A stretch of 64,000 nucleotides of DNA from Paracoccus sigandri (lineage in GTDB: Bacteria; Pseudomonadota; Alphaproteobacteria; Rhodobacterales; Rhodobacteraceae): assembly GCF_003709565.1 (NCBI RefSeq), contig NZ_QNRC01000021.1, positions 1 through 64,000 of the forward strand, in the 5' to 3' direction. The notes under the pieces were generated by a model that saw only the letters and a list, made by a program, of their open reading frames with translations, had not been told where the DNA came from and searched no databases. Shown here piece after piece: positions 52,108-60,100 of the stretch. Position numbers and translations under genes: made by a program. The first letter of the stretch is position 1. Each line of letters opens with the position of its first letter.

Positions 52108-52753
52108 TGGACCACCGTTTTTCCAGATAGCCGCCGAACCGGGCCAGCGGGAACGAGATGACGAAATAGAAGGCGCCGCAGATCATCAACAGCAGCAGCG
52201 GCTCCTGAAGCCGCGTGATCAGGATCTGGGTCGAGCGCAGAAGCTCGGTCACCTGAACGACATAGACCAGCGCCGAGTCCTTCATCACGCCAAGCGCCAG
52301 CCCGATCCAGGACGGCAGCGCGACCCGGGTGGCCAGGGGCAGAACGATTTCCCGCATGTCCTGGCCCCATGTCATGCCGAGCGAGCGCGCCGCGCGCCGC
52401 GTCGTCGCCGGCACCGCCTCGATGCCGCCGCGCACGATCTCGGCGCAATAGGCGGCGGTATACATCGACAGCACGATGCAGGCGACGGTGAAGCCCGACA
52501 TGTTCAGCCGCAGGATCGTGCCCATGAAGGCATTGGCCAGCACAAGCTGGATCAGCAGCGGGATGGACCGGAAGATGTCCAGGACGAAGATCAGCGGCGC
52601 GGCCCAGATCGCGCCAAGCTGATAGCGGATGACGCCGAAGACGATGCCCAGGACGGTGCCGGCGATCACCGAGATGATCGTGACCACGATGGTCATGCCG
52701 GCGCCCTTGGCCAGAAAGATGAAATCGGCGGCCGTCAGTGCGGTATCGAACAT
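52100..52753 (-). CDS. amino-acid ABC transporter permease
   Basis: 217 residues, HisMQ type with about five transmembrane helices and the EAA loop (EAVPATTRRAARSLGMTWGQ). Segment YTAAYCAEIVRGGIEAVP is typical. Forms a heterodimer with the next permease. Confidence 0.93.
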   Translation of the reverse strand: MFDTALTAADFIFLAKGAGMTIVVTIISVIAGTVLGIVFGVIRYQLGAIWAAPLIFVLDIFRSIPLLIQLVLANAFMGTILRLNMSGFTVACIVLSMYTAAYCAEIVRGGIEAVPATTRRAARSLGMTWGQDMREIVLPLATRVALPSWIGLALGVMKDSALVYVVQVTELLRSTQILITRLQEPLLLLMICGAFYFVISFPLARFGGYLEKRWSND

Positions 52754-52763
52754 CGGATGGCCC

Positions 52764-53429
52764 TCAATACCGGAACAGCCGGGCGGCGATCAGCCGCGCG
52801 CCAAGAGTGACGATCTTGGTGATGACGTAGAAGATCACCGCGGCCAGGGCGAACAGTTCGAACGTGCGGAAGGTCAGCGCGTTCAGATCCTGGGTGACGC
52901 CGTAAAGGTCGGTATTCATCCCCACCGTGACGCCCAACGAGGTCATCAGGATCGCCCAGACCATCTGGTTCGTCATCGGCAGGAACGAGATGCGCAGCAT
53001 CTGCGGCAGCACGACATGACGGAACGCCCCTGCCGCCCCCATGCCCAACGACCGGGCGGCGCGGGTCTGCGTGTCGGGGATGGCCTTCAGCGCGCCGCGG
53101 AAATTCTCGGTCAGGTAGCCGGCATTGTTGAAGGTGATGCCGATCAGGATCGACAGGAACGGGCTCAGATGCAGGCCGAAGCTGCCCAGTCCGAAATGCG
53201 CCATGTAGATCTGGAACAGCGCCGGGGTGTTGCGCGCGATCTCGACCCAGGCCTTCGCGACGGCGGACAGGATGCGGATGCCCGACAGGCGGAACATGGT
53301 CAGGACGATCGCCAGCAGGATGCCGATGACCATCGACAGGATCGCCACCTGCATGGTGACGATGGCGCCATCCAGCATCTGCGGAAGCCGCGCCATCGCC
53401 TGCTTCCATTGGAAGGTATAGTTGAACAT
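52764..53429 (-). CDS. amino-acid ABC transporter permease
   Basis: 221 residues from the ATG at 53429 (MFNYTFQWKQAMARLPQ). HisMQ family with the EAA loop ALKAIPDTQTRAARSLGMGA and NNAGYLTENFRG. Ten bases separate it from the second permease. Confidence 0.93.
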   Translation of the reverse strand: MFNYTFQWKQAMARLPQMLDGAIVTMQVAILSMVIGILLAIVLTMFRLSGIRILSAVAKAWVEIARNTPALFQIYMAHFGLGSFGLHLSPFLSILIGITFNNAGYLTENFRGALKAIPDTQTRAARSLGMGAAGAFRHVVLPQMLRISFLPMTNQMVWAILMTSLGVTVGMNTDLYGVTQDLNALTFRTFELFALAAVIFYVITKIVTLGARLIAARLFRY

Positions 53430-53491
53430 GGCCGTCTCGCAGCTGCCAGGAAGCATCGGGGCGGCGCGACGACCGCGCCGCCCCGGCGATA

Positions 53492-54298
53492 TCAGCGATG
53501 GACGCCGTCGACGGTCAGGGAAGGCAGGTCGCCTCCGACCCATTTCTCGTAAAGCTCGGCATAGCGGCCGGTGCGGACCTGCTGGTTCACGAACAGGTTC
53601 AGGTAGTTGATGAGGCCGTATTCCTCGCGATTGGTGAACAGGGCCACATAGTCGATGTCGAACGGCGCCTTGCCCACCACCGAGATGCCGGGGAAATTCC
53701 CGGTCTTGACGTTCGACTGCGCCACGGTCGAGGTCGAGACGGTCGCGTCAAGCTGGCCCTGGCTCAGCGCCAGGAACACGTCCGCCTGGGTCTGGTAGGG
53801 GCGGAAAGTGCCCTCGCCCCATTCCTTGACCTGTTTTTCAAGCGCAATTGCCTCGAAAGTGCCGGCGGTCGCGCCGACCGTCTTGCCCTTCATGTCCTGG
53901 AAGCTCGCGATGCCCGACTTGTCATTGGCCGTCACCGCCATCTCGAAGGCGAAATAGGGGATCGACATGCCGACCGTCTTGGCGCGTTCCAGCGTGTCCG
54001 AGGTCGAGGCGACGCCGACATCGACCCGGCCCGACATCAGTGCCGGAATCCGCTCGGGGAAGGGCGTTTCGACGATCTCGGCCTTCACGCCAAGCGCGGC
54101 TGCCAGGTCGTTGCAATAATCGACGTCGAAGCCGACCGGGGTGTTGCTTTCGTCGCGCATCCCCATGGGCGGGAAATCCAGGACGACCGCGCAGCGCAGG
54201 GTGCCCGAGGCGATGATGTCATCCAGCTTGTCGGCATGGGACGGCGCGGCAAATGCCGCAGCGGCGGCCAGCAGGCTGATCGCGAACGTGGATTTCAT
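53492..54298 (-). CDS. amino-acid ABC transporter substrate-binding protein
   Basis: 268 residues. Signal peptide about 1-22 (ends PSHA). Type-2 periplasmic fold: GTLRCAVVLDFPPMGMRDES, GFDVDYCNDLAAALG, the ligand-Arg/Asp region VGVASTSDTLERAKTVGMSI and GKTVGATAGTFEA. First gene of the operon running left. From its neighbours, the ligand is likely hydroxyproline or another proline derivative. Confidence 0.92.
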   Translation of the reverse strand: MKSTFAISLLAAAAAFAAPSHADKLDDIIASGTLRCAVVLDFPPMGMRDESNTPVGFDVDYCNDLAAALGVKAEIVETPFPERIPALMSGRVDVGVASTSDTLERAKTVGMSIPYFAFEMAVTANDKSGIASFQDMKGKTVGATAGTFEAIALEKQVKEWGEGTFRPYQTQADVFLALSQGQLDATVSTSTVAQSNVKTGNFPGISVVGKAPFDIDYVALFTNREEYGLINYLNLFVNQQVRTGRYAELYEKWVGGDLPSLTVDGVHR

Positions 54299-54398
54299 GA
54301 ACCTTCTCCTGTCAGTTCCCTGTCGGCCTTTTCGCGGCCGATTCCATGGCTGCCACTATCCGCAGGATTTCCCTGCAACGCAAATTAAAAATACAACT

Positions 54399-54410
54399 AA
54401 TATACAAAAA
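54399..54410 (-). promoter_or_regulatory. shared box upstream of the ABC transporter operon
   Basis: TTTTTGTATATT on the minus strand, 101 bases before 54298, in a short AT-rich stretch. The identical 12-mer occurs at 56032-56043 on the plus strand before the pyrroline-carboxylate reductase gene. Confidence 0.55.
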
Positions 54411-54448
54411 GTGGACGAAGCCTGCAGGGCAGCCGGCTTCGCTGACGC

Positions 54449-55963
54449 TCAGCCCAGATCCTGCGGCAACAGACCCGCGGGGAAGTTCTGGTAGCTGACC
54501 GGCCTCAGGAAGCGGCGGATCGACATGGTCCCGACCGAGGTGGCGCCGAAATTGGTGCTGGCCGGATAGGGGCCGCCATGGACCATCGCGTCGCAGACCT
54601 CGACTCCGGTGGGAAAGCCGTTGACCAGCACCCGCCCCGCCTTGCGCTCCAGCACCGGAAGCAGGCCTTGCGCATCGTTCAGGTCGGCATCATCCATGTG
54701 GATGGTTACCGTCAGCTGTCCCTCGAAAGCGCGCGCCAGCCGCAGCATCTCGTCCATGTCGCGCACCCGCACGATCAGGCCAAGCGGGCCGAACACCTCC
54801 TCGCCGAGCGCGTGATCCTGCAGCCAGACCGCGGCCGTGGTCTCGTAGAGGTTCGGGCTCGCCGTTCGACCGTCGCTTTCGGAGGTCAGCACCGGCTTCA
54901 CCGCATTGCGCGCCTCGAAGCGCGCCTTGCCGTCACGATAGGCGCGGGCGATGCCCTCGGTCAGCATCGCCTGCGGGCCGACCTGTTCCAACGCAGTTTT
55001 GGCGGCCGCGACGAAGCGGTCGGCATCCGCGCCGTCCAGGACCACCGCGATGCCGGGATTGGTGCAGAACTGCCCGGCCCCCATGGTCAGCGACCCCGCC
55101 CAACCCGTGCCAATCTCTGCGCCGCGAATGCGCACGGCCTCGGACAGCAGGAACATCGGGTTGACCGAGCCCAGCTCGCCGAAGAACGGGATCGGTTCGG
55201 GCCGCTGCGCGCAAAGGTCGAACAGCGCCCGGCCCCCGGCCAGGCTGCCGGTGAAGCCCACCGCGCGGATCAGCGGATGCTGGACGAGGGCGCTGCCGAC
55301 GTCGCGGTTGCCGCCCTGGATCAGGCTGAAGACGCCCGGATGCGTGCCGGTCCTTGCGATGGCGGCATGGATCGCCTCGGCGACGATCTCGCCGGTGCCG
55401 GGATGGGCGCTGTGGCCCTTGACCACAACCGGGCAGCCGGCGGCCAGCGCGGCGGCGGTATCGCCACCGGCGGTCGAGAAGGCCAACGGGAAGTTCGAGG
55501 CGCCGAACACGGCCACCGGCCCGATGGGCCGCTGCACCATGCGGATGTCAGGGCGCGGCAGCGGCTGGCGGTCCGGCAGCGCGGGATCCTGACGGCGGTC
55601 GAGATAATCACCCTTGCGGATATGCACGGCGAAGAGCCGAAGCTGGCCCACGGTGCGGCCGCGCTCGCCCTGCAGGCGGGTCTCGGGCAGGCCGGTTTCC
55701 TGCGTGCCGATCTCGGTGATCGCCTCGGCGCGGGCCTCCATCTCGTCGGCGATGGCCTCCAGCAGCGCCGCCCGCTCCTCGCGCGAGGCATGGCCGTAGC
55801 TCCAGAAGGCATCCTCGGCCGCCTCGCAGGCCCGGTTCACCAGCGCGACTGTGCCGGCCGAGAACGCATGCCAGGGGCCATGCGCCGGCTCTGATCTGAA
55901 CCAGGCGTCGCCCGCAACCCATTCGCCGGAAATCAGGTGCTTGCCATGGGGGATAAAGGTCAT
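54449..55963 (-). CDS. aldehyde dehydrogenase, probable alpha-ketoglutaric semialdehyde dehydrogenase
   Basis: 504 residues, NADP-dependent ALDH family with the KGSADH-type opening HGKHLISGEWVAGDAWF. Catalytic Glu in FFGELGSVNP and Cys in MGAGQFCTNPG; the nucleotide loop is GFTGSLAGG. It would oxidise 2,5-dioxopentanoate to 2-oxoglutarate, the last step of hydroxyproline catabolism. It diverges from the reductase gene at 56097 across an operator-like region. Confidence 0.9.
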   Translation of the reverse strand: MTFIPHGKHLISGEWVAGDAWFRSEPAHGPWHAFSAGTVALVNRACEAAEDAFWSYGHASREERAALLEAIADEMEARAEAITEIGTQETGLPETRLQGERGRTVGQLRLFAVHIRKGDYLDRRQDPALPDRQPLPRPDIRMVQRPIGPVAVFGASNFPLAFSTAGGDTAAALAAGCPVVVKGHSAHPGTGEIVAEAIHAAIARTGTHPGVFSLIQGGNRDVGSALVQHPLIRAVGFTGSLAGGRALFDLCAQRPEPIPFFGELGSVNPMFLLSEAVRIRGAEIGTGWAGSLTMGAGQFCTNPGIAVVLDGADADRFVAAAKTALEQVGPQAMLTEGIARAYRDGKARFEARNAVKPVLTSESDGRTASPNLYETTAAVWLQDHALGEEVFGPLGLIVRVRDMDEMLRLARAFEGQLTVTIHMDDADLNDAQGLLPVLERKAGRVLVNGFPTGVEVCDAMVHGGPYPASTNFGATSVGTMSIRRFLRPVSYQNFPAGLLPQDLG

Positions 55964-56031
55964 CGCCGATCCTTCCTTTCAAAATCACCGGCAGGGGCCC
56001 GGTCCCGAAATGGGCCTCATCCGCCTTTGAA

Positions 56032-56055
56032 TTTTTGTATATTTCATGTATACAA
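56032..56055. promoter_or_regulatory. GntR-type operator between ALDH and reductase genes
   Basis: TTGTATA (56035-56041) and TATACAA (56049-56055) form a 7-base inverted repeat; the inner TGTATACA is itself a palindrome. The region starts with the same TTTTTGTATATT as at 54399-54410. It fits the TGT-NN-ACA consensus of GntR/FCD regulators. Confidence 0.65.
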
Positions 56056-56096
56056 TAAGTCAATCACGGATGAACCGCCGTGCCAGAGAGGAAATC

Positions 56097-57128
56097 ATGG
56101 AACAGACACTGACCTTCGAAGCCCTGCGACAGCGCATCGAAACGATCTTCCGGCAGGCCGGGATGAACGCGGTCCAGGCCGCCTCGCTTTCGCGCGTGAT
56201 CGCGGCCGGAGAGCGGGACGGCTGCAAGTCGCACGGCATCTATCGGATCGAAGGCGTCCTGCGCACGCTGAAGGCCGGCAAGGTCGAGGGCACGGCCAAG
56301 CCGGAACTCGATTCCGGCAGCGACGGGGCCATCGTGCGGGTTAATGCGCGGGGCGGTTTTTCCAACCCCGCCTTCGAACTTGGCCTGCCCGTCCTGGCGG
56401 ATCGCGCGAAGGAATTGGGACTGGCGGCGCTGGTGATCAATGACTGCACCCATTTCGCCGCCCTGTGGCCCGAGGTCGAGGCGGTGGCGGATCACGGCCT
56501 TGCCGCGATGGTGATGTGCCCCAGCTATGCGACGGTGGCGCCAGCCGGCGGCACGCGGCCCCTGCTGGGCACCAATCCCTTCGCCTTCGGCTGGCCGCGG
56601 CAGGAGCGCGAGCCCTATGTCTTCGATTTCGCGACCTCGGTTGCAGCCCGGGGCGAGATCGAACTGCACCGGCGTGCCGGCAAGCCCTTGCCCGAGGGCT
56701 GGGCGATGGACGCCTCGGGCCGGCCGACGACCGATCCCGAGGCGGCGCTGGCGGGTGCCATGCTGCCCTTTGGCGGGCATAAGGGATCGGCCATCGGCAC
56801 GATGATCGAGCTGCTTGCAGGCGTCATGATCGGCGACCTGACCAGCCCCGAAGTCCTGGATTTCCTGGGCACCACGACGCTTGCGCCCTTTCACGGAGAG
56901 CTGATCCTGGCCCTGTCGCCCGAGAAATTCGCGGCCGGCCGCGAAGGCGATCCGTTCGCGCGGGCCGAGATGCTGTTCGCGGCGATCCAGGACCAGGGCG
57001 CCCGCCTGCCCTCGCAGCGCCGCTTCGCCGCGCGGCAAAAGGCGCTGACAGAGGGGATCGCCCTGACCGGGGCAGAGGTCGCGCAGCTTGACCGCTTGCT
57101 CGAACTGGGCCTCGACGCGATCGCATGA
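56097..57128 (+). CDS. LDH2/MDH-family dehydrogenase, probable delta-1-pyrroline-2-carboxylate reductase
   Basis: 343 residues from the ATG with AGAGAGGA upstream. LDH2 fold: AGERDGCKSHGIYRIEG, the catalytic-His region INDCTHFAALWPEVE, GTNPFAFGWP, and FGGHKGSAIGTMIELL. Members near hydroxyproline genes reduce pyrroline-2-carboxylate to L-proline (DpkA/LhpD type), the step needed after 3-hydroxyproline dehydration. A paralogue of comC at 4.1 kb. Confidence 0.85.
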   Translation: MEQTLTFEALRQRIETIFRQAGMNAVQAASLSRVIAAGERDGCKSHGIYRIEGVLRTLKAGKVEGTAKPELDSGSDGAIVRVNARGGFSNPAFELGLPVLADRAKELGLAALVINDCTHFAALWPEVEAVADHGLAAMVMCPSYATVAPAGGTRPLLGTNPFAFGWPRQEREPYVFDFATSVAARGEIELHRRAGKPLPEGWAMDASGRPTTDPEAALAGAMLPFGGHKGSAIGTMIELLAGVMIGDLTSPEVLDFLGTTTLAPFHGELILALSPEKFAAGREGDPFARAEMLFAAIQDQGARLPSQRRFAARQKALTEGIALTGAEVAQLDRLLELGLDAIA

Positions 57129-57139
57129 GGCGAAAACAA

Positions 57140-57167
57140 AAGGCCCTTCCGCTGTCGGAAGGGCCTT
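57140..57167. terminator. bidirectional terminator hairpin
   Basis: AAGGCCCTTCCG-ctgt-CGGAAGGGCCTT, a perfect 12-base stem between the convergent reductase and DapA-family genes, with AAAACAAA before it (so a T-run on the minus strand). Confidence 0.85.
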
Positions 57168-57175
57168 CGTGGCGG

Positions 57176-58138
57176 TCAGGCGGCGTATTTCTGCACCGCT
57201 CCCGGCTGCTGGCTCCATTCCGCATACCAGGTCTTGAACTGGTCGAACTGCCTTTCGGCCCAGGCCCGCTGGCTGGGGGTCAGTTCGTCGGTTTCATTGA
57301 AGTGCAGGCTGTATTCCGCCTCGCCCTGCAAGACCAGCATGTGCTTGTAATACAGCACCAGGTCGGTCCCCTCGTCCCAGGAGGACAGCACCTCCAGCGC
57401 CTCGCCCAGTTCCTGCGCGCGCTGCCGCGCGTCCGCATCACCGGCGGCCGCGGCCTTCGACAGCGCGACGAAATGCAGGATCTCCCTGGGGAGGACGTTG
57501 CCGATGCCGGTGATCGTACCGGTGGCGCCGCATTTGACATAGCCGTGATAGACGCCGGTATCGACCCCGGCCATCAGGATCACGCTCTCATCGGCGCTAG
57601 TGATATGCTCGGCGGCATAGCTCATCGCCCTGGCGCCGCCGAATTCCTTGAAGCCGACAAGGTTCGGATGCTCGGCCCGCAGCGCGAAGAACAGGTCCGC
57701 CTTGGTCTCGAACCCGTAATGGGGGCTGTTGTAGATCACCGCGGGCAGGTCCGGCGCAGCCGCCAGGATCGCCTTGAAATGATGGCGCTGTGCCATGGCC
57801 GAGGCACCGCGCGACAGCACACGGGGAATGACCATCAGCCCCGCCGCGCCGACCTTCTGCGCATGGGCGGCATGGGCCACGGCCAGGGCAGAGTTCACCG
57901 CCCCCGTCCCCACGATCACCGGCAACCCGGCCTTGACCAGCCGTTCCACCCCTTCCATCCGCTGCGCGTCCGTCAGAAGCGGCCAGTCACCCATCGAGCC
58001 GCAATAGACCACCGCCGACATTCCCGCCGCGATCAGTTCCTGCCCCTTACGCACCAAGGCGTCGTAATCGGGCCGGCGGTCGGCGGTGCAGGGGGTCATC
58101 AGGGCGGGAATGACGCCGGTAAAGATCTGGGTGTTCAT
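57176..58138 (-). CDS. DapA-family lyase, probable pyrroline-4-hydroxy-2-carboxylate deaminase
   Basis: 320 residues from the ATG at 58138. DHDPS/NAL barrel: GVIPALMTPCTADRRPDYDA, YCGSMGDWPLLT, the catalytic Tyr136 (AVIYNSPHYG) and Schiff-base Lys164 (LVGFKEFGG). In hydroxyproline degradation this family deaminates and dehydrates pyrroline-4-hydroxy-2-carboxylate to alpha-ketoglutaric semialdehyde, feeding the ALDH at 54.4 kb. A perfect palindrome lies 76 bases upstream. Confidence 0.9.
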   Translation of the reverse strand: MNTQIFTGVIPALMTPCTADRRPDYDALVRKGQELIAAGMSAVVYCGSMGDWPLLTDAQRMEGVERLVKAGLPVIVGTGAVNSALAVAHAAHAQKVGAAGLMVIPRVLSRGASAMAQRHHFKAILAAAPDLPAVIYNSPHYGFETKADLFFALRAEHPNLVGFKEFGGARAMSYAAEHITSADESVILMAGVDTGVYHGYVKCGATGTITGIGNVLPREILHFVALSKAAAAGDADARQRAQELGEALEVLSSWDEGTDLVLYYKHMLVLQGEAEYSLHFNETDELTPSQRAWAERQFDQFKTWYAEWSQQPGAVQKYAA

Positions 58139-58213
58139 CGGTGATGGCTCCTTCTGTCGCGCAGGGGCGGGATGGCTGATTCTCTCAGCCGCCATCTTAG
58201 ACTTTGCATTTTA

Positions 58214-58225
58214 TTTGTCGACAAA
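58214..58225. promoter_or_regulatory. 12-base palindromic operator TTTGTCGACAAA
   Basis: Perfect palindrome between the DapA-family and GntR genes, matching the GntR/FCD pattern TTGT-NN-ACAA. A partial match, GTCGACAA, recurs at 58971-58978 before the regulator. Confidence 0.75.
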
Positions 58226-58240
58226 GAATCGACGTGATCT

Positions 58241-58939
58241 CTACAGCGGCAAGGACTGTCGCTGGTCGCGGGCCAGGAACTGCTGGATCTGGCGGACGAT
58301 CTGGTCCGCATGCGCCTTTGCCAGCCGGTCGCACAGCTCGACATCCCGCGCCTCGATCGCCGCGATCATCGCTTCGTGCTCATCGACATATTCACGCGGC
58401 AGGCGGTCGTTGAACGACTGGTAATACAGCCGCAAAAGGCGGCGCCCTTCGTCCAGAAGGCGCAGAAACAGGCTGATGTAATAGGGATTGCGGCCGGCCT
58501 CGGCGATGGCCGCATGCAGGTCGCGATTGGAGGCGATCATCGCCAGCGCATCCTGCGCCTCGACCGCGGCGGTGAACCTCGCCTGATGCTCGCGAATGAT
58601 CTCCAGATCGGCGGGCTGGTGATAGCTCGCCGCCAGCCTGGTGGTCACGCGATACATCAGCGTCAGCGCGTCGAAGAAGGTATGCATGTTGAGAAAATCG
58701 ATATTGGCGACCATGGTCGAGCGGTTCGGCAACGTCTCGACCAGCCCCTCGCCGGCCAAGCGCACCAGGGCCTCCCGGATCGGCGTCCGGGACATGCCGA
58801 AGCGTTCGGCCAGCTGCACCTCGTCGATGGGGCTGCCCGGCGGCAACACCAGGTCCAGGATCTCGTCGCGCAGCAGGTCATAGACCAGCTTTACGCCCGA
58901 TCCGCGCCGGCGCTCGGGGAAGGTTTCTGTCTCGGCCAT
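58241..58939 (-). CDS. GntR-family regulator, FCD subfamily
   Basis: 232 residues from the ATG at 58939 with AGGAG upstream; an ATG 39 bases earlier is a weaker alternative. wHTH at about 15-80 (LPPGSPIDEVQLAERFGMSR, then TPIREALVRL). The FCD domain has the metal/ligand residues Asp-His in ASNRDLHAAIAEAG and DEHEAMIAAIE. The likely regulator of the hydroxyproline genes, acting at the TGT-NN-ACA sites. Confidence 0.9.
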   Translation of the reverse strand: MAETETFPERRRGSGVKLVYDLLRDEILDLVLPPGSPIDEVQLAERFGMSRTPIREALVRLAGEGLVETLPNRSTMVANIDFLNMHTFFDALTLMYRVTTRLAASYHQPADLEIIREHQARFTAAVEAQDALAMIASNRDLHAAIAEAGRNPYYISLFLRLLDEGRRLLRLYYQSFNDRLPREYVDEHEAMIAAIEARDVELCDRLAKAHADQIVRQIQQFLARDQRQSLPL

Positions 58940-58970
58940 GGGCGCAACTCCTGCAATGCGGTCAGATAAC

Positions 58971-58978
58971 GTCGACAA
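58971..58978. promoter_or_regulatory. operator half-match before the GntR gene
   Basis: GTCGACAA, 9 of 12 positions of TTTGTCGACAAA when extended; suggests autoregulation. Confidence 0.4.
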
Positions 58979-59101
58979 TTTGAATACTTATTGTTTGCCA
59001 ACCGTTCAATCCTTCTGCTTCGCAAGCGCCGCGGGACGTGCACCGAGCAATATGTCTCGCCTCGCCTCGAGATCGGCGATTGCCTCTCGACAGGGTCTTC
59101 C

Positions 59102-59446
59102 GACCTCGCGGTATTCCAACTCGTGATCGGCGTCGATGCAATCACGGACACGGCAGCAATCGCCGCGCTCAAGACCGCGAAAGCCGCGCTTCCGAACGCG
59201 TCCATCTCGCTGTTCTACAATCCAAAAGGCGGCGTCCTTTACCATTCCAAGACGATGTTTTTCAAAAGCCCGACGGGCGGACAGTGCCTGACGGGTTCAG
59301 GCAACCTAACGCTCGGCGGACTCCGCAATGACTGGGAGGCCTTCTGGACGGCCGATATGTCCCCCGCAGAAGCGGTCACGCTTGGGGATCAGTGGGCCAA
59401 GTGGGTTACTGACAATGCGGACGGCCTCCTTCCGCTGGACGAGGCC
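59102..59446 (+). pseudogene. fragment of a phospholipase D-like (HKD) protein
   Basis: About 115 codons of protein-like sequence: LVIGVDAITDTAAIAALKTA, then LYHSKTMFF (the His-x-Lys of an HKD motif), TGSGNLTLGGLRNDWEAFW and WAKWVTDNADGLLPLDEA. The true N-terminus and the region after 59446 are not related to it. Such domains occur in PLD-type nucleases of defence systems; this copy is a remnant. Confidence 0.6.
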
Positions 59447-59804
59447 CGCCCATGCCGACCACAGGAACCGCCCCAACCGCATCGGCCGGTCGAGGCAGGC
59501 GGCCCGGCCTCGGCAGGATCGGCCCCGCATCGGGCAGCCGGGCCATCGGCAGGGTGATCCCAAAACGGCGCGGGAAAGCCCTTGGAGATCACCGCGACAG
59601 CCAAGACAGCTTGCCCATAAGACGGTCTCCTGGCCGAGGCGGCAAAACCAATGGATCTCTTCCCCTTGACCTGCTGTCGCGCATCGTGACCGAACACTTC
59701 TTTGGCGGACGCCCGGTCGAGGAGGCAATCGTGCATCGCCAGTCCGCTGTCGTGGAGAACGGGCCGCCAACAGAGTTGACGCGCTAGGGTCCCGTCACTA
59801 CACG
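59447..59804. other. mosaic remnant region
   Basis: About 360 bases without an identifiable gene. A minus frame (GQAVLAVAVISKGFPAPFW) looks faintly transposase-like but has no diagnostic motif. Confidence 0.4.
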
Positions 59805-59990
59805 GTCTCGTGACGGTTTCCGATTTCGGAATGAAAAGGGAACGCAGTGCGGACCGTCGGTCCCATGCTGCGGCTGCCCCCGCAACTGTAGGCGGATAGC
59901 CTTTGCCAACAGCCACTGGACGCGACTCCGGGAAGGCGGCGACAGGCGACGACCCGCGAGCCAGGAGACCTGCCGTCTGCCGTTGTCACG
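59805..59990 (+). ncRNA. cobalamin riboswitch
   Basis: The conserved core of the AdoCbl aptamer is readable in order: AAGGGAACGCAGTGCGGA (59838 on), GCTGCCCCCGCAACTGTA (59872-59889), AGCCACTGGACG (59911-59922), CCGGGAAGGC (59929-59938), and the B12 box GCCAGGAGACCTGCC (59960-59974). It stands about 110 bases upstream of the TonB-dependent receptor, so that operon is expected to be repressed by cobalamin. A GC-rich segment at 60000-60025 may form the expression platform. Confidence 0.92.
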
Positions 59991-60100
59991 CGTGAACACG
60001 CCGGGCGGGGTGCCCCGGTGGGACAGTCATCCGCCTGCGGTCGTCAGGCAAGAGATGTCGCGTTTGCAGTGACGGTGAAATTGTCGCTGGAGCCACATTC

